Shown here one piece after another: positions 1 to 12,449 of a DNA stretch of 64,000 nucleotides. Made by a program: the position numbers and the translations under genes. Source of the stretch: Sphagnum magellanicum (lineage: Eukaryota; Streptophyta; Sphagnopsida; Sphagnales; Sphagnaceae); assembly GCA_021904315.1 (NCBI GenBank), contig CM038920.1, forward strand, positions 1,984,001 to 2,048,000. The letters are read 5' to 3'. How positions within the stretch are numbered: position 1 is the first letter of the stretch; the number at the start of each line of letters is the position of its first letter. The notes under the pieces were generated by a model. The model did not search any database. It had not been told where the DNA came from and saw nothing but the letters and a program-made list of their open reading frames with translations.

Positions 1-3000
1 AATTAATTAATTGCATGAAAAATATGGTTAGGATTTTTTTTCAAATTTTTAAATTTATTTACGTAAAAATTTGAACTTGTTTAAACACGACAACACCCCC
101 CAATTTAAGTTCTAACTCAGTTTTTCTTTTAAACATTGTTGTTCAGTCCAGTTTTAATGTCAGTTCCAACAAAATGTTAAACCTCTGGTTTGGATATTTT
201 AAAATTTCTAGAATTTTGATCTGAACTTGCTTAATGTTTACAACCTACCAACATATACTATCACAAAACCATGTTTTTATGTTGATTTTTTTGACTGATT
301 TTAATCATATAATTTTTAGTTATATCAAACATTGGACAAAACTGGTTTTGGTCATAACAAACTAATCATTTTTAACACAAATTTGATTGAGTTTGTTTTG
401 TTTGAAATGATTAAAAATGATTATGATGATTGAAGATATTAGTTGATGTGCCAATTGTTTTAAATGACTGAGATGACTAAAAATATAATTGATGTGTTAA
501 AATTATTATTGTTATTTAATTATTTAATTATTTGGATTAAACTAAAAGCAAATTCAAAACATATTGCATTAAACCACAATTAATTCAAAATGTTATATGT
601 ATTATGTGAATTTTAAATAACCTTTTTTTTTTGCTTAATTGAATTTTATAAATTTTTCTAATTCCAAATGTGAAACCATTACATTATATATATATTTATT
701 TATTTATTTAAAATTTTAAAAATCATGAAGAAATTAATTTCATTTTTGACTTTATGCGATTAAAATTCACACGTTTTTTTTTTTTTAAAATCAAAATTTA
801 CATAGATTACATTAATTTAAATTTCATGCATGTTTGTCATGTTTTATTTTTGTAATAAGTGAAAATAAAACATTTTAGTTTGATTTTCCATTTTATCACA
901 TGTCATTTTGTTATATTTCATTGAACTATTCCTTATTTTGATTTTTATGTGAATCATTACAACCATAAAATGAAAAAAATACACCTATTATCTATTTTCA
1001 TTTTTTAAATAATTTAGTTCAAAAATGAATTAATATTATTTTAATATTGTCACATCATTTAAAAAATAGCATTATAATCATAATTAGTCATAATTTTAAT
1101 CACATTAGTCATATTAATCAAATTAAACAATTCCATGTGGGTACCATATATGCCATGTGCTTTATGTAATGACTATTTTGACTAAATAGTTAGTATTTTA
1201 ATCAAAATATATATAGATATCTTTTTTTTAATCAAATCAAACATAATTAATCATTTCAAAACAAATGAACTTGATTTTATAATCATCTTAGTCACGATGC
1301 TACTAACATAAAAATCATATTTTTGTAATAATGACAAATGTCAACATCAATAATAAGAAATTTATCATTGGTATGAAGTAATACCAACATTATATTAATA
1401 TTAACCTAATAAGGATTTGAAGTAATATTAACCTTGTACCAATTGCAATACCAAATATATATTTGCATTAAACCAACCAAAAATTCATCTTAAATTGAAT
1501 AATAAAGTCAAACTAGTATGAAAGGTTTTCAAAAATACCTATTATTAACATATGCATATTATGAAAAAAAATCATAATATTAAAATCAAGTTGGTGTGTT
1601 CAAAAATTAATACCAAACCAATAATGGTTATAACTAATGTTGTTTAGTTATAACTTTTAGAAAGAACTTTCAATCCCAAATCCATTTTTTTTTTAATTTT
1701 GAAAAATGCCTTTGATGATTGTTCAAAGACTATTTTTCATATTTGTTTAACCCTTAAGTTTAATTTTGAACCTAGTTTTTCACATTTTAAAACTTTTGAT
1801 TTTTTATTACTCAAAAACAAAATCTTAAGCAAATTTCAATTTCTACCTACCTATGCATAATCCAAATTTGAAATTTTTATAATTATTAGCATTGTAAAAA
1901 AAAAAAAAAGCCAAATATAATAATTACATTCCTAAACTAAAATTTAAAAACTTCATATTCTGAAACATGTTTTTAAAAGCTACAATTACGCGCTTTAAAA
2001 CATCTCCACCACTGTATTATATTTGGTTGATATCAATATTTATTATATCCAAATTTAATGTTGAATTTTTGCCCTACCTTCACTTGTAAACAATAAACGT
2101 TGAACATCATACATTGATGAAGGATCTACATGGTACAAGCATGTTATCTTGATGTGGCAAGCATATTTCACCATGTCACACAAATATTCCAATATTCTAC
2201 TGCATCATTCACTTACATGACATTAAAAACAACTTCCACCTAGGCAATCCAAAAGTCATTATAAAGAAAAAATCAAACAATGCACAAGGTTTAAAAATTT
2301 CTATTTGATACAAAATAAATGGTCAATGTCAAATTCAACATACATTAAAATTCAACATAGTTGTAACATAATAGTCAGCGAAATTGACAAAAATTATGTT
2401 TTACCAAAGAATGTTTAGGTTTGAAATGGTGATTAGATTATAGGATTATGTTCCTATAACAAAAGATATTGTAGTCGTTTTCAATTTGAAACAACATTTG
2501 TAACAAAAGAAAGTGAGAAACTTAATTTTTTAAATGTACAGTATATGGTAGAATAAGTAGGAATGTCAAAAGAAAATGTTTAACAAATCACTCTCAATGT
2601 TAAATTTAACAACTATTGACATGAAATCCAACAAGTTTGTGGCCATTGTAATCATTTTAATAGACTATTAATTTTATATAAATTTGGTCCATTAAATTTA
2701 ATATAATTAATCAAGAAATGGGTATATAACATGGCAAGAGCTTTCATAACATACATTATCAATCTAAATGTGTGAATTTGTCGTGTTGTGAGCTTTCTCT
2801 ACAAGCTTGTTCCACCTTGCAAATATGCCTCATTGAACTCCTAAGGACTTAAACTACCTTATAATCGGGAAAAATAAATGAAACTCATTGATGCAAAATA
2901 ATAAATAGAGGTGGGATATTAGTCACAAAGGAACTACTTATAGGATTACAAAATTTACATGAAAGTGATTTGTATGTTTGACAAGGATTTTCTCAACAAC

Positions 3001-6000
3001 TTGCGACAAGTTTCAGAGACAATCCCTAGCTAACAAACCCCGTGAATTGAAATTATAGAACTCAACTCTTGAGGCAATTTGATTATTTGATAGGATTTAT
3101 TTCTATGAATAAGTATGCGTTCAAGAAGACAATCAATAAAAAGTGACTAACAAACCATACTAACCCAACGAAAGATTTGTATAAGTCACCAACACTTGTT
3201 TATTGCAATGAGGCGAATGTGTTGGTCATGATGGTGAAAACTAATGTTGAGACTCCACCTTGGATGGAAGGATTTTAGAATGATAATGAGGACCAAATGC
3301 CAAAAGTCATGATAAAATTATCCAGAAGAGTAAACGATGACAAACCAAGGGATGATGAGGGACTAGCTCTAAATCTTGGGGGCTCACCTTAGTACTACCA
3401 AAAGACAAGGTCACTAAGTAAAAGGTAGTCATAGATGTTGGTAGATTGAAAACATTGTTGTAAGCAAGGATGTAATGCATTAACAACAATGAAATGCATG
3501 TTTATAATTAGTATAAGATGTGAATGGGTGTGGAACTATACGTGGTTTGCTTTTTGTAAGGCTAACTTGAATAAGAAATAAGATTTAATATTTATGAGCA
3601 TGGAGAGTTTAGAAAACAAACGAAATGAACCCAAACATATGAATTATAAGGTTCAATGGACTATTGAAAGTAATAGAAATGATTGAAGATAGAAAAGTCT
3701 CCTTTAGTTGGAAGGTTGACAATGATTATTCGATTAAAAGTTGACAACCTACATTCAAGATCACACAATGTAGGTATGTACAAAAGGATATTGATAAGGT
3801 TAAAAATGGAAGGCATGTTTTGATTGTGTTTGTGGTTGTTTTTGAGAAGTGGTTAAATATGAAATAAGAAAAGCTCCTTGTAGACACAATAAATGTATGA
3901 TTATGTTCCATTATAGGGGTTTGCAAATAGTCATGATAATAGAAAAAATAACGATAATGAGGAGATAATTCAAAGAGGAAAAACTAAAGAAGGAGAATAT
4001 GAAGAGTTCTTTACGTTGCCGAAAAGCCCAAAAAAGAGTTCATCGTCCAATTGTCATGAAAGATTTGACATAGCACTTTGTAGACAATTTGAACCTTCAT
4101 ACACTCAATCCAATAATAGAAGTAGAAAACAGATTACAATCAAGGAAAAATCAATGTTAAAGAAGGATGTTGAAATTTTTGTTATAAGCGATGTCAAAAA
4201 ATAGCAAACCATTGACAACGAGACTCCAATTGTGACAAAAGTTGAAGTCTAGGAATTCAAAGCCAAAGCAACAATGTATTGAAACCAACATATGTGAAAA
4301 ATAATTATCTGTAAAAAACTAACTGGAAGGTTTTTTTAGGTTACCCCTTTCCCTAAAAGCTAGCAAATGTGTGTTTATGAAGAACACATTATAACTTGCT
4401 AATGAAAACAATCATGATGTAATTAAACGATCCCAATACTAAACTTTGCATTTTTCTGTGTGTAGGAAATTCCCTTACTTATTAAGTGCATACTAACATG
4501 TGTTTTTATTGATTTATAAGGTTTATTTTTAAAAACCCAACAAACATACCTAGAATGTCTTTCTAATAAAAGTTGATACCATGACTAGTCCAACAATATG
4601 GATCAACCATATTACCCCTACAATATATGATTTGAAAAAATATAATCATGGAAGCAAACTTCTTCGATTTTTCAATTTGTTTGTATGCCTTATAATTGGC
4701 ATTGACTAAAGAACTTTTGGCTCTCAATAGATAATGAATAGAACATTTCTTCTAGTGGAAATGAATAATTTTTTTCTTAATGACATAAACTAAAGGAATT
4801 GGGAACTTTTCCAAAAACATATTTATCAATTTGATTTTACAAAACACACAATTATTTATTTACAGGATTAGTCTGAACAAGGCATAATATGTAAACAAAG
4901 GTTATTAGAATCCACCAAAATTTGATTTGTTAAATTTTTTAAATGGATAAATATTTTTATTTTTTGTCAAATGCAATGTTCATTTGGCCTAAAATAAATT
5001 ATGATGGATAGAAAAAATTTAATCTACATTCATAACACCCATTATTAAACTACTTAATATTACTTATTAATTACCCTTGAATAATTTCAGTGGACATTAA
5101 TGAGGGCCATTGCTTTGGGAATGGGCAAGGTAAAGTAATGAATGCAAATGATATCATCCAGAAAACATAGAAGCCATGGTAGAAGAGCTTGACACAAATA
5201 TATGAACATAGATGAAGTGGTAGGTGTGATGCACATAAAAATAACAAAAATGAATGAAGAAAAAATCAAAATATTAGAAGCATGAATCATTCCCATGAAT
5301 ATCAAATGCTTTAGAATTGATATGATTACAATAAATTATCTTGTGATTATTTTGGAGGGCATCTATTGGCATTTCAAATACTAAAAGATTAACATAAGTC
5401 ACAACCAAAGAATAAATCCATCATCCCATAAAATGATCATTGTTGGCAACGTGAATTTTTCCCAGAAACATTGAGTGTACAAAAGGACAACTAATTCTCA
5501 CATATTGAAATTTGAACAAAGCTCTCCACCCAACTTTAAAATGAAAAACAAATTTTCATCCACCCTCGAGTTTTACAAACAAAAAAACAAAAGTCACAAA
5601 ACACAACTATCCTAGAAAAAGGAAAAACTATCAAACACTTGAAACTTTAGCCTCATCATCAGTAAAAGCGAGAACACATGGATCATTAAAAGGTGGGGAA
5701 ACTGTAGATGATGGTGAGGATTGCATATTCACGATAATAATAGCCCAAGCTTCAACATACATAGGTAATATTGAACTCGTTGAAGGACTTTGGAAGAATT
5801 GAGGTGTGCAAAGAATGGAAGTCTCCAAAATGGATTTCTGTAAGAAAAAATGGATTTAATTATTGTGATAGAAATGAACAATAGTATGAAATAATTAAAA
5901 ACAGTTGGAATTGGGAACCATATTCACAATCCAAAATAATTCATTATGTTTTCCTCACAAGGGAATCTATATCAAGATTACATTTAGAAGTAGTTTCGGG

Positions 6001-6503
6001 TGGCCGTGTGGGGATTGATGAAAATGTTGTGAAAACCTCCTAGAATAGGACCTTTTCATGCTTAAGGGCAAAAATGTTAACACCAAGCCCTTGACATGTT
6101 CAAATGTTATTCCTTGTGGAACAAATATTTTTTGGAGATATGTGATTTTTTATTCAAGAAAAAAGGGTATTCACATGTGAAGAGGAAAAAATATTTGTAA
6201 TGACCTAATCCACAACTTATGTCAACAATTAATGATCTAGGCCTTGTGCAAACCTCAAAAAATGTGTGCAATGTTTTAATATTTATCTTTTTAGCTACAT
6301 TGAAAGGTTTCCCCAAGCTTGAACATAATCATGAGGCTTGTGAAATTGTATAAAACATCCTTAGAGGTTACATTGATTCCCTTGCTCCTAGAATCAAGCG
6401 AAGGGGGTTGAAAATGAAATTGTGGGTTATTTCCCAAATTAAGATTTGGGACCTTCACGAGCAAGGTAGCCCTATTCATAAGAGTTTGAAGCACATGAAG
6501 TTG
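1..6503. other. AT-rich intergenic DNA, no gene seen
   Basis: The stretch is strongly AT-rich with homopolymer runs and short direct repeats. Only short open frames occur on both strands, and none shows a recognisable domain, start context or splice pattern. A plus-strand frame running to about 4204 is lysine/serine-rich and could be a transposon relic, but nothing in it identifies a family. Confidence 0.6.
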
Positions 6504-6508
6504 TTAAC

Positions 6509-7329
6509 TGTCGCAACCCCACTTTGGCCAAGTGCGGGGGTGAAGCCCAACACTTGGAAAAAGTGGAGGTTTGGAGCCCTCCGGGACTCTCGAATGTTCA
6601 GAGCTCAACAGCAAGGCCCAAAACACCTCGCATTGAGGCATTCTTGGTGTCATTGGAAAGGTCTTGAAACGTAGATATCGAAAATGGCCTCGCATTGGCC
6701 ATTCGGACATTTGCAGCCCAAGTTATGGGCAAAAGAAGGGCCGGGAGTCAAACTGGCAATTTGACTCCCGACCACTAAAAGTCGGGAATCGACCCTTTCC
6801 CGACGTCGCCTTGAAGAGTGCGACATGGCGTTAGAAAGCTCTCGACGAGAGCTACAACTTTGCTTTAAGACTCGTCCCGATTCAAGTTTGAAGAGAGGAG
6901 TTATGGCCGTTCAAAGTTCCGGGAGTCCAACCGGGACAGTTTCGGGACTCCATTTAAGGAGTCCCAACAAAATGTGCCATTTGGATGTAGCTTCGGCGAC
7001 TAACCGCAGAGAATACTATAGGGAGTAAGGTGGTGGCTTACTCCCGAGTCCGGGCCGTGGTGACTCTTGAGTGTCCAAGTGCCCGTGGCAAGTCCCAACA
7101 CCCAAGGGTGTCCTAAATGCTAAACTAACCCTTTGTGGGGTGTTTTTGGATGCAGATTCACACGAGCTAAACTAGTCCCTTGTCCTAGTCTAATCCCTGG
7201 GCTCCCAACTCGACCCTCTACCTCTTTTTAGAGTTGGAAGCCAGGAGCGTGCTACTAAGTCACAATTTCCGCAACTTGATTTTTTGAAACCCTCAAGTGG
7301 GTTTCACCTCGTGACTTGGGAGCACGTCA
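6509..7329 (+). mobile_element. Solo LTR of an LTR retrotransposon
   Basis: The 821-bp segment starts TGTCGCAACC and ends GCACGTCA, so it has the TG...CA ends of plant LTRs. It is flanked by the perfect 5-bp duplication TTAAC (6504-6508 and 7330-7334), which marks an integration site. GC content is much higher than in the flanks. No internal region, primer-binding site or second LTR lies beside it, so it is a solo LTR left by recombination. Its part around 7011-7080 resembles the LTR remnant near 14006, which is followed by a primer-binding site on the same strand and so sets the orientation. Several short frames inside (for example 6408-6674 and 6825-7028) are incidental. Confidence 0.85.
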
Positions 7330-7334
7330 TTAAC

Positions 7335-10300
7335 ACATTAGAGTGTGAACAAAGGAAAGTTAAACCAAATGAGCACAATGCGAATTGAATATCTTTGAAA
7401 GATGGTCCTCATTGCTTGTTTGCTAAAGGTTATTAAACACAAACCACTTCATCTGAATATTCAAAAAAAGTTGTCCAAAAAGGACCGAATCTCCTTCAAA
7501 ACACACGTCATCCGCATGGAAAATGAGCACAGTTCTAGTTTTAGATTAAAAATTATTGAAGAAAAATATGACAAAATCAATGTAATCCACTTTTCGATTC
7601 CAATAAAGAATAGAGAATGTTGGGTCATAGACAAGGTATTGAAAGATTGATGGGGATGTCCACAATAATAAGATCCACCCTCTTGTCTAGGGTGGTTTGT
7701 AAATGATATAAAATCAAGATTAAATTCAAGTTGAAAAAAACAAAGGTTTGAAGTTTAGAAAAAAGGAAAAATGGAATATGGACATAAATATATCAAAATT
7801 TGACAACTCTATTTTAGTGAATGGGCTCCACGGTGGCATCTTCACCAAACTTTGGCACCAAAGTTTGGTGAATGGTTCAAAGCAATTGAGCTTTGGTGAA
7901 AATGTCTATTAGGAGTGCCTCCATCACCAAATATCAATGCCAAACTTTGGTGAATGGTTATCGCCATCTCACCAAAGGTTAGCATTGAACTTTGATGAAT
8001 GCAAACACTCAAAGTAATTAAAATCTTTACAGACGCATTATAAGATTTGGTTCTAGTAATTTTCAAATAGAAAATGGGAAGAAAGGAGAATTTAACTTGT
8101 AGTAATGAAGTTATTAATCTAATCCAAACTCCTTGGGCCAACACTCAAGCTCCGTCCTAAATGCCATGATGGAAATCCATGAAAGGTTGAAGACCTTGAT
8201 TTTACTCTTCCAACTTCTTAATGAATATAACTATATAGTAAGTGGAATAACATGTTTGCATGATTTTGGAAAAGGATCAACCAATGAAATCACTCTAAGC
8301 CTTTGATTAAAATCTTGCTAAGAAGGAGCCTCTGAGAAACTTTCATATCTAGCCGCCCCACTAGGGAAAACATCAAACTGTTTCACTTGCACATCCATAA
8401 CTGACTCAAATGGTAGTGTGTCCTTCCTCTACTTGTCCTCTTGATGCTTTGGGACCTTGAAGTCTTCTCCTTCCAAATTGGAGTTAAAAACTTTTCCCTT
8501 CCCTTTTTTCTTTGTTCCATCATGTTGTTTTTTCTTACTGCCTATCCTTGCCTCCAACTTAGATGATGTAAGGTGTTCAACAAAACCAAAATCACGCTTT
8601 TCTCAAAGCTTTTTGTGTGAAAGAGGTGTGTTGTTTTCAAGGTAATCCACATATTAGGGACAATCTTGGAAATGGGAAGACATCCATATTAGAACAACTC
8701 TTTGAACTATACATTGTACTAACCAATTTGGGATCCCTTCAAATCTTTGAAAGCCTTGGAATATCAAGAATGACAACACCTTGAAACAACATAAAATTGA
8801 AATACTTGGGAAGAAAAAAAAAAGATGTTAAATACAAAGAATCCAAAGAAACTAAGATATAAATTGGGGAATGATTTAAGAGGGCATGTATATGAAAAGA
8901 ATTTTATTTAGAACTTTGATTCCTCCAACTTGTTGCTCACAAGCCTTACTCCTTCGAATTCCATCTTTAGATTTACACTCTCAGCAAAGTCTAATCTACC
9001 AAATGGTAAGCCTCCAATCCTTGATGTAATTTGAAAGGGACAATAACTCACATATATCTCCCATTAATAAGCTAAAATCCATCACATTCAAAGCATATAG
9101 CTTCTGCCCCTCTACCTCAAGTTGTAGACCAATAGAGATAAATTGTGACTCCTTCAAATTTGGACAAAGATTTGTAATTTTCAAAATGCAAGAAATATAC
9201 AAAAAGCTACATGGGAATAAAAAGTGGCCTTATGTAGCCACTTGTCAAATGTAGAATTAGAAAAACCTTGTTTTGGAAACTATTTGGCTTCCTTCAAGAT
9301 ATTGGACTTGTTCCAGTTGATAAGCCATGAAACCTTCTACTCACTAGAGATTGTGACCAATGTAAGCATTTACAACTTGTATGTTACCATTTTAAGGTCC
9401 GAGTTCATGTCATAATGAATTTAATTTTGACATAGGAACTTAGGACTAAACATTTGATCACAAACATGATGATGTTTGGTGAAAGTTGTCAAATGGTCCT
9501 TACTAACCTACTCCATGGTTTTTTCCATGAAGGTTTACATTTTAGATGTCAATTTATGGTTTGGATCCAACACATCTTCATAGTAGAGTTTCACAACAAC
9601 ATCAACTGTTGCAAAAAACTTTCTTTGGATAGAAAAAAATAAAATCATGTCAAATTCACAAGACTAAAATGCTAGAGTGAATGACTTAAATTGAAGTATT
9701 ATTGAAGTGGAGTCAAATGAAGGTTTTGGTTACCTTTTACATGTACCCAAAGAAAACATCAATAATCAATGAGTACCATGTCTTGTGCAATTTATTTTCG
9801 CACTTCATGTATAAGTCCAAAATGACAACTTCATTGAAATTTTTGAAAGAATTTTTTTTGATGCTTTGAATTTTGAAGATTTCATGCTTTTAATTTGGCT
9901 AGACATGTCCAATTTGACTAATCTACACATTGAATTCAGATTGAATGAACTAAGCCTGACATTTGATTTTATATGCACATTACATTGAGCATAGGTAGAA
10001 AGGAGTAAGAATACCATGGAAGAGATAATGGTTATTACCAATTGAGGTTAATCATGATGGTGAATAACTCCACTAGTTAAACAAAATAACATCAACACAA
10101 ATGTGCCAAGATGTATCCTCGGGGTTGTATTCGAGTGATGTATGGCATCCATGCCTAGCAAATGGTGATTTTCGTGTTAGACATAAAACATACACCTAGA
10201 AAACTTGGAAAGATTTGGATCTATTCTAAGAAATAACTCATTTTTTTCATTTGTTTCCTTCTAGTGGTGATCCTACCCTTCCTCATAAAAGTTCACAAGT

Positions 10301-10959
10301 GTTTTTTCCTTTTGCTAATTTGTTGAAAGGACATATAGTACCTTATCATCCTCTCAGTATCCCAATTGGAATGCTTATTCCATTTTCAATACATCATTTT
10401 TCAAAATTGGTTTGACAATGGGCATCGAGATCATCCTGCAAAGAGGAATGTTTATATGGGTTTTATTCTTTGGTGTAATCTTGTGTCCATCTAAGACCTC
10501 CATAGTCTTGAACTTATGGCGGATTTATCCTTTTTGGATTATCTTATGAAATGATCTAAGTTTTGTGTTTTGAGCCTAAGATTCTTCAACTTGTGTTTGT
10601 AACACATAAAAAGTAATAATTCCCACAATGAAACCACATACTTACGTGGTTCACCACAACACACCCATGACATTTAATAACAATTATTATTGTGAGCTAT
10701 GTGATCAAACATTATAACATGGTACAAATATTTAGGAGGATAAGACAAGGGTGGTGCAAAAAGGTTTGATGGGAACATCATTACAAATGATTGGAAAAAG
10801 TTAAATTTTGATGGTCGATAAAAAAAAAAAACACTTAAAGAACTTTACAAAAGGCATTGTAATTAATTTATATTGATATTTTTTTGGAACCAAAACATTA
10901 GCGTGTTACATATGTATTTTTTTTTTGTTTTAGGGTCTATAAATGTAGTTAATTCAATG
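7335..10959. other. AT-rich intergenic DNA with short repeats
   Basis: No gene can be supported. The open frames present are short, lack motifs and are not joined by plausible splice sites. The only clear structure is the CAAACTTTGG palindrome family at about 7840-8000. Confidence 0.55.
7843..7870. repeat. Perfect 13-bp inverted repeat with 2-nt spacer
   Basis: CACCAAACTTTGG is followed by CA and then its exact reverse complement CCAAAGTTTGGTG. The motif CAAACTTTGGTGAATGGTT or a close variant recurs at about 7859 and 7941, so the palindrome belongs to a small local repeat cluster. Confidence 0.8.
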
Positions 10960-11530
10960 CACTATTACAAAAGTGTGGTGCAGTTCACTAACTTAAATTA
11001 CTATGGAACCTTAAAGGTGAAATAACTTCACACCACTTTAATGATTTCATTTTAGTTAAAGTTATTTCACTATAGAATCATGATGTAAACATCATGTTTC
11101 ACTATTACTTAACATAATTCATTATTAATTGAAATAATTCATTATGATAAATAAGTTTATTTTTATATTGTTATTTTAAATAACTTATGTTACTTTAAGC
11201 TATACCTTATATTATTTTAGGGTACCTTAAATTATTCTAAATTTATTTGAAGTTATTATAAGCTAAACTATTTAATTAACCTTAGGCTATGCATAGGTTA
11301 TTTTACTTTAAGCTTTTATATGTTATTTCAAATTATAACTTAAATTATTCTAGGTCATTATATTTTATGTTATTCATTAATAGAAATATTGTTGCATGCG
11401 ACTATCATTTGCAACTAGTTTTTAATCACAAATGACATTTGTGACTAATTTTTTTGTAATAGCAAATGACAAGTCATATGCAAAAACTAATAGCATGCGA
11501 TGGATGAAACATTTTTTCATTGAATATGTA
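10960..11530. mobile_element. Possible CACTA-type transposon end with subterminal repeats
   Basis: A sequence beginning CACTATTACAAAAGTGT resembles the CACTA terminal motif. It is followed by subterminal inverted repeats: GTGAAATAACTT at 11017-11028 and its reverse complement at 11059-11070. Further on there is a palindrome TCACAAATGACATTTGTGA near 11427. No matching opposite terminus or transposase was found, so the call is tentative. Confidence 0.25.
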
Positions 11531-11609
11531 TATGGCCACCGTATAGTGTATACATGAGCGATTTTGTAACTAAAATTGCAACTATATTAGTGACCGGTTA
11601 CATTCTACC

Positions 11610-11900
11610 ATGTGGCACCCATTCAGACCTACGCCACATGGCCCCTATATAACTTACGTGGCAGATAGGTTTAGACATATGCCACGTGGCACTTAGTGTA
11701 CATGGCACTTAGGTTTAAACATATGCCACATGGCACTTAGTGTACATGGCACCTAAGTTTAAACATATGCCACGTGACACTTAGTTTATGTGGCACCTAG
11801 GTTTTAAAATATGCCATGTGGCACTTAGTTCACATGGCACCTAGGTTTAAACATATGTCTTGTGGCATGTTTTTAAACCTAGGTGCCATATGGCATTGCC
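11610..11900. repeat. 44-bp minisatellite ending in an inverted unit
   Basis: Five registers of a unit containing CATATGCCACGTGGCACTTA start at 11676, 11720, 11764, 11808 and 11852, an exact 44-bp spacing. Each unit carries short palindromes such as GCCACGTGGC and GGCACCTAGG. At 11861-11900 the sequence turns round: ATGTTTTTAAACCTAGG, then TGCCAT, is the reverse complement (with 2 extra T) of the array segment just before it. The array can therefore fold into a cruciform at its right end. Confidence 0.85.
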
Positions 11901-12416
11901 AAACATATACCCACAAAGAACTGTGAACTCCCCAACAGTTAGAGTTCGATGCATAGGATTAACAAAATACTATGGGAAAGCCTCAAAAGCACGTTATTGC
12001 CATCTGCGAAGAATGTAAATAGGAACATCACGATATGGTTCTAGGGACCGTTGTCGTCTGGTTTCGGATTTTGAAACGAACCTTCGGTTCCAGAAGTTTC
12101 ATTTCAAAATGTTTCTTAAAAACCTTTGGTTTTAAGGTTTAATACTTCCAAATTTTGAAGATGGATCACCAAATTTGGCTTACTATATTTATGGACTACA
12201 GCCATTTGAGCAACACCACAAAAATTGGAAAAAATAAAAAATTGCTAAACATCTGGGTAGGTCATCAACCTAATTATAAAAAAAAATCAATAACAAACTT
12301 GCAAGTTATTTATAACCGGGGTGTTCATACCTTAAGGTGTTTTCCTCACTAACCAGCCAATATTGGTATCTGGAAATGTTCAAACTCTATTTGGAAGGTA
12401 CATTATATTAACAAAT

Positions 12417-12447
12417 GGGTTTAGGGTTTAACCTAAACCCTAAACCC
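12417..12447. repeat. Head-to-head plant telomere-repeat palindrome
   Basis: GGGTTTAGGGTTT, a 5-nt spacer AACCT, and AAACCCTAAACCC form a perfect 13-bp inverted repeat made of plant-type telomere units (TTTAGGG/CCCTAAA). It is a short interstitial telomeric sequence in inverted orientation. Confidence 0.85.
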
Positions 12448-12449
12448 TC

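Noticed and set aside
6408-7028. Three overlapping open frames of 67-88 codons
   Set aside because: They lie wholly or largely inside the solo LTR and have no domains; GC-rich LTR sequence is simply poor in stop codons.
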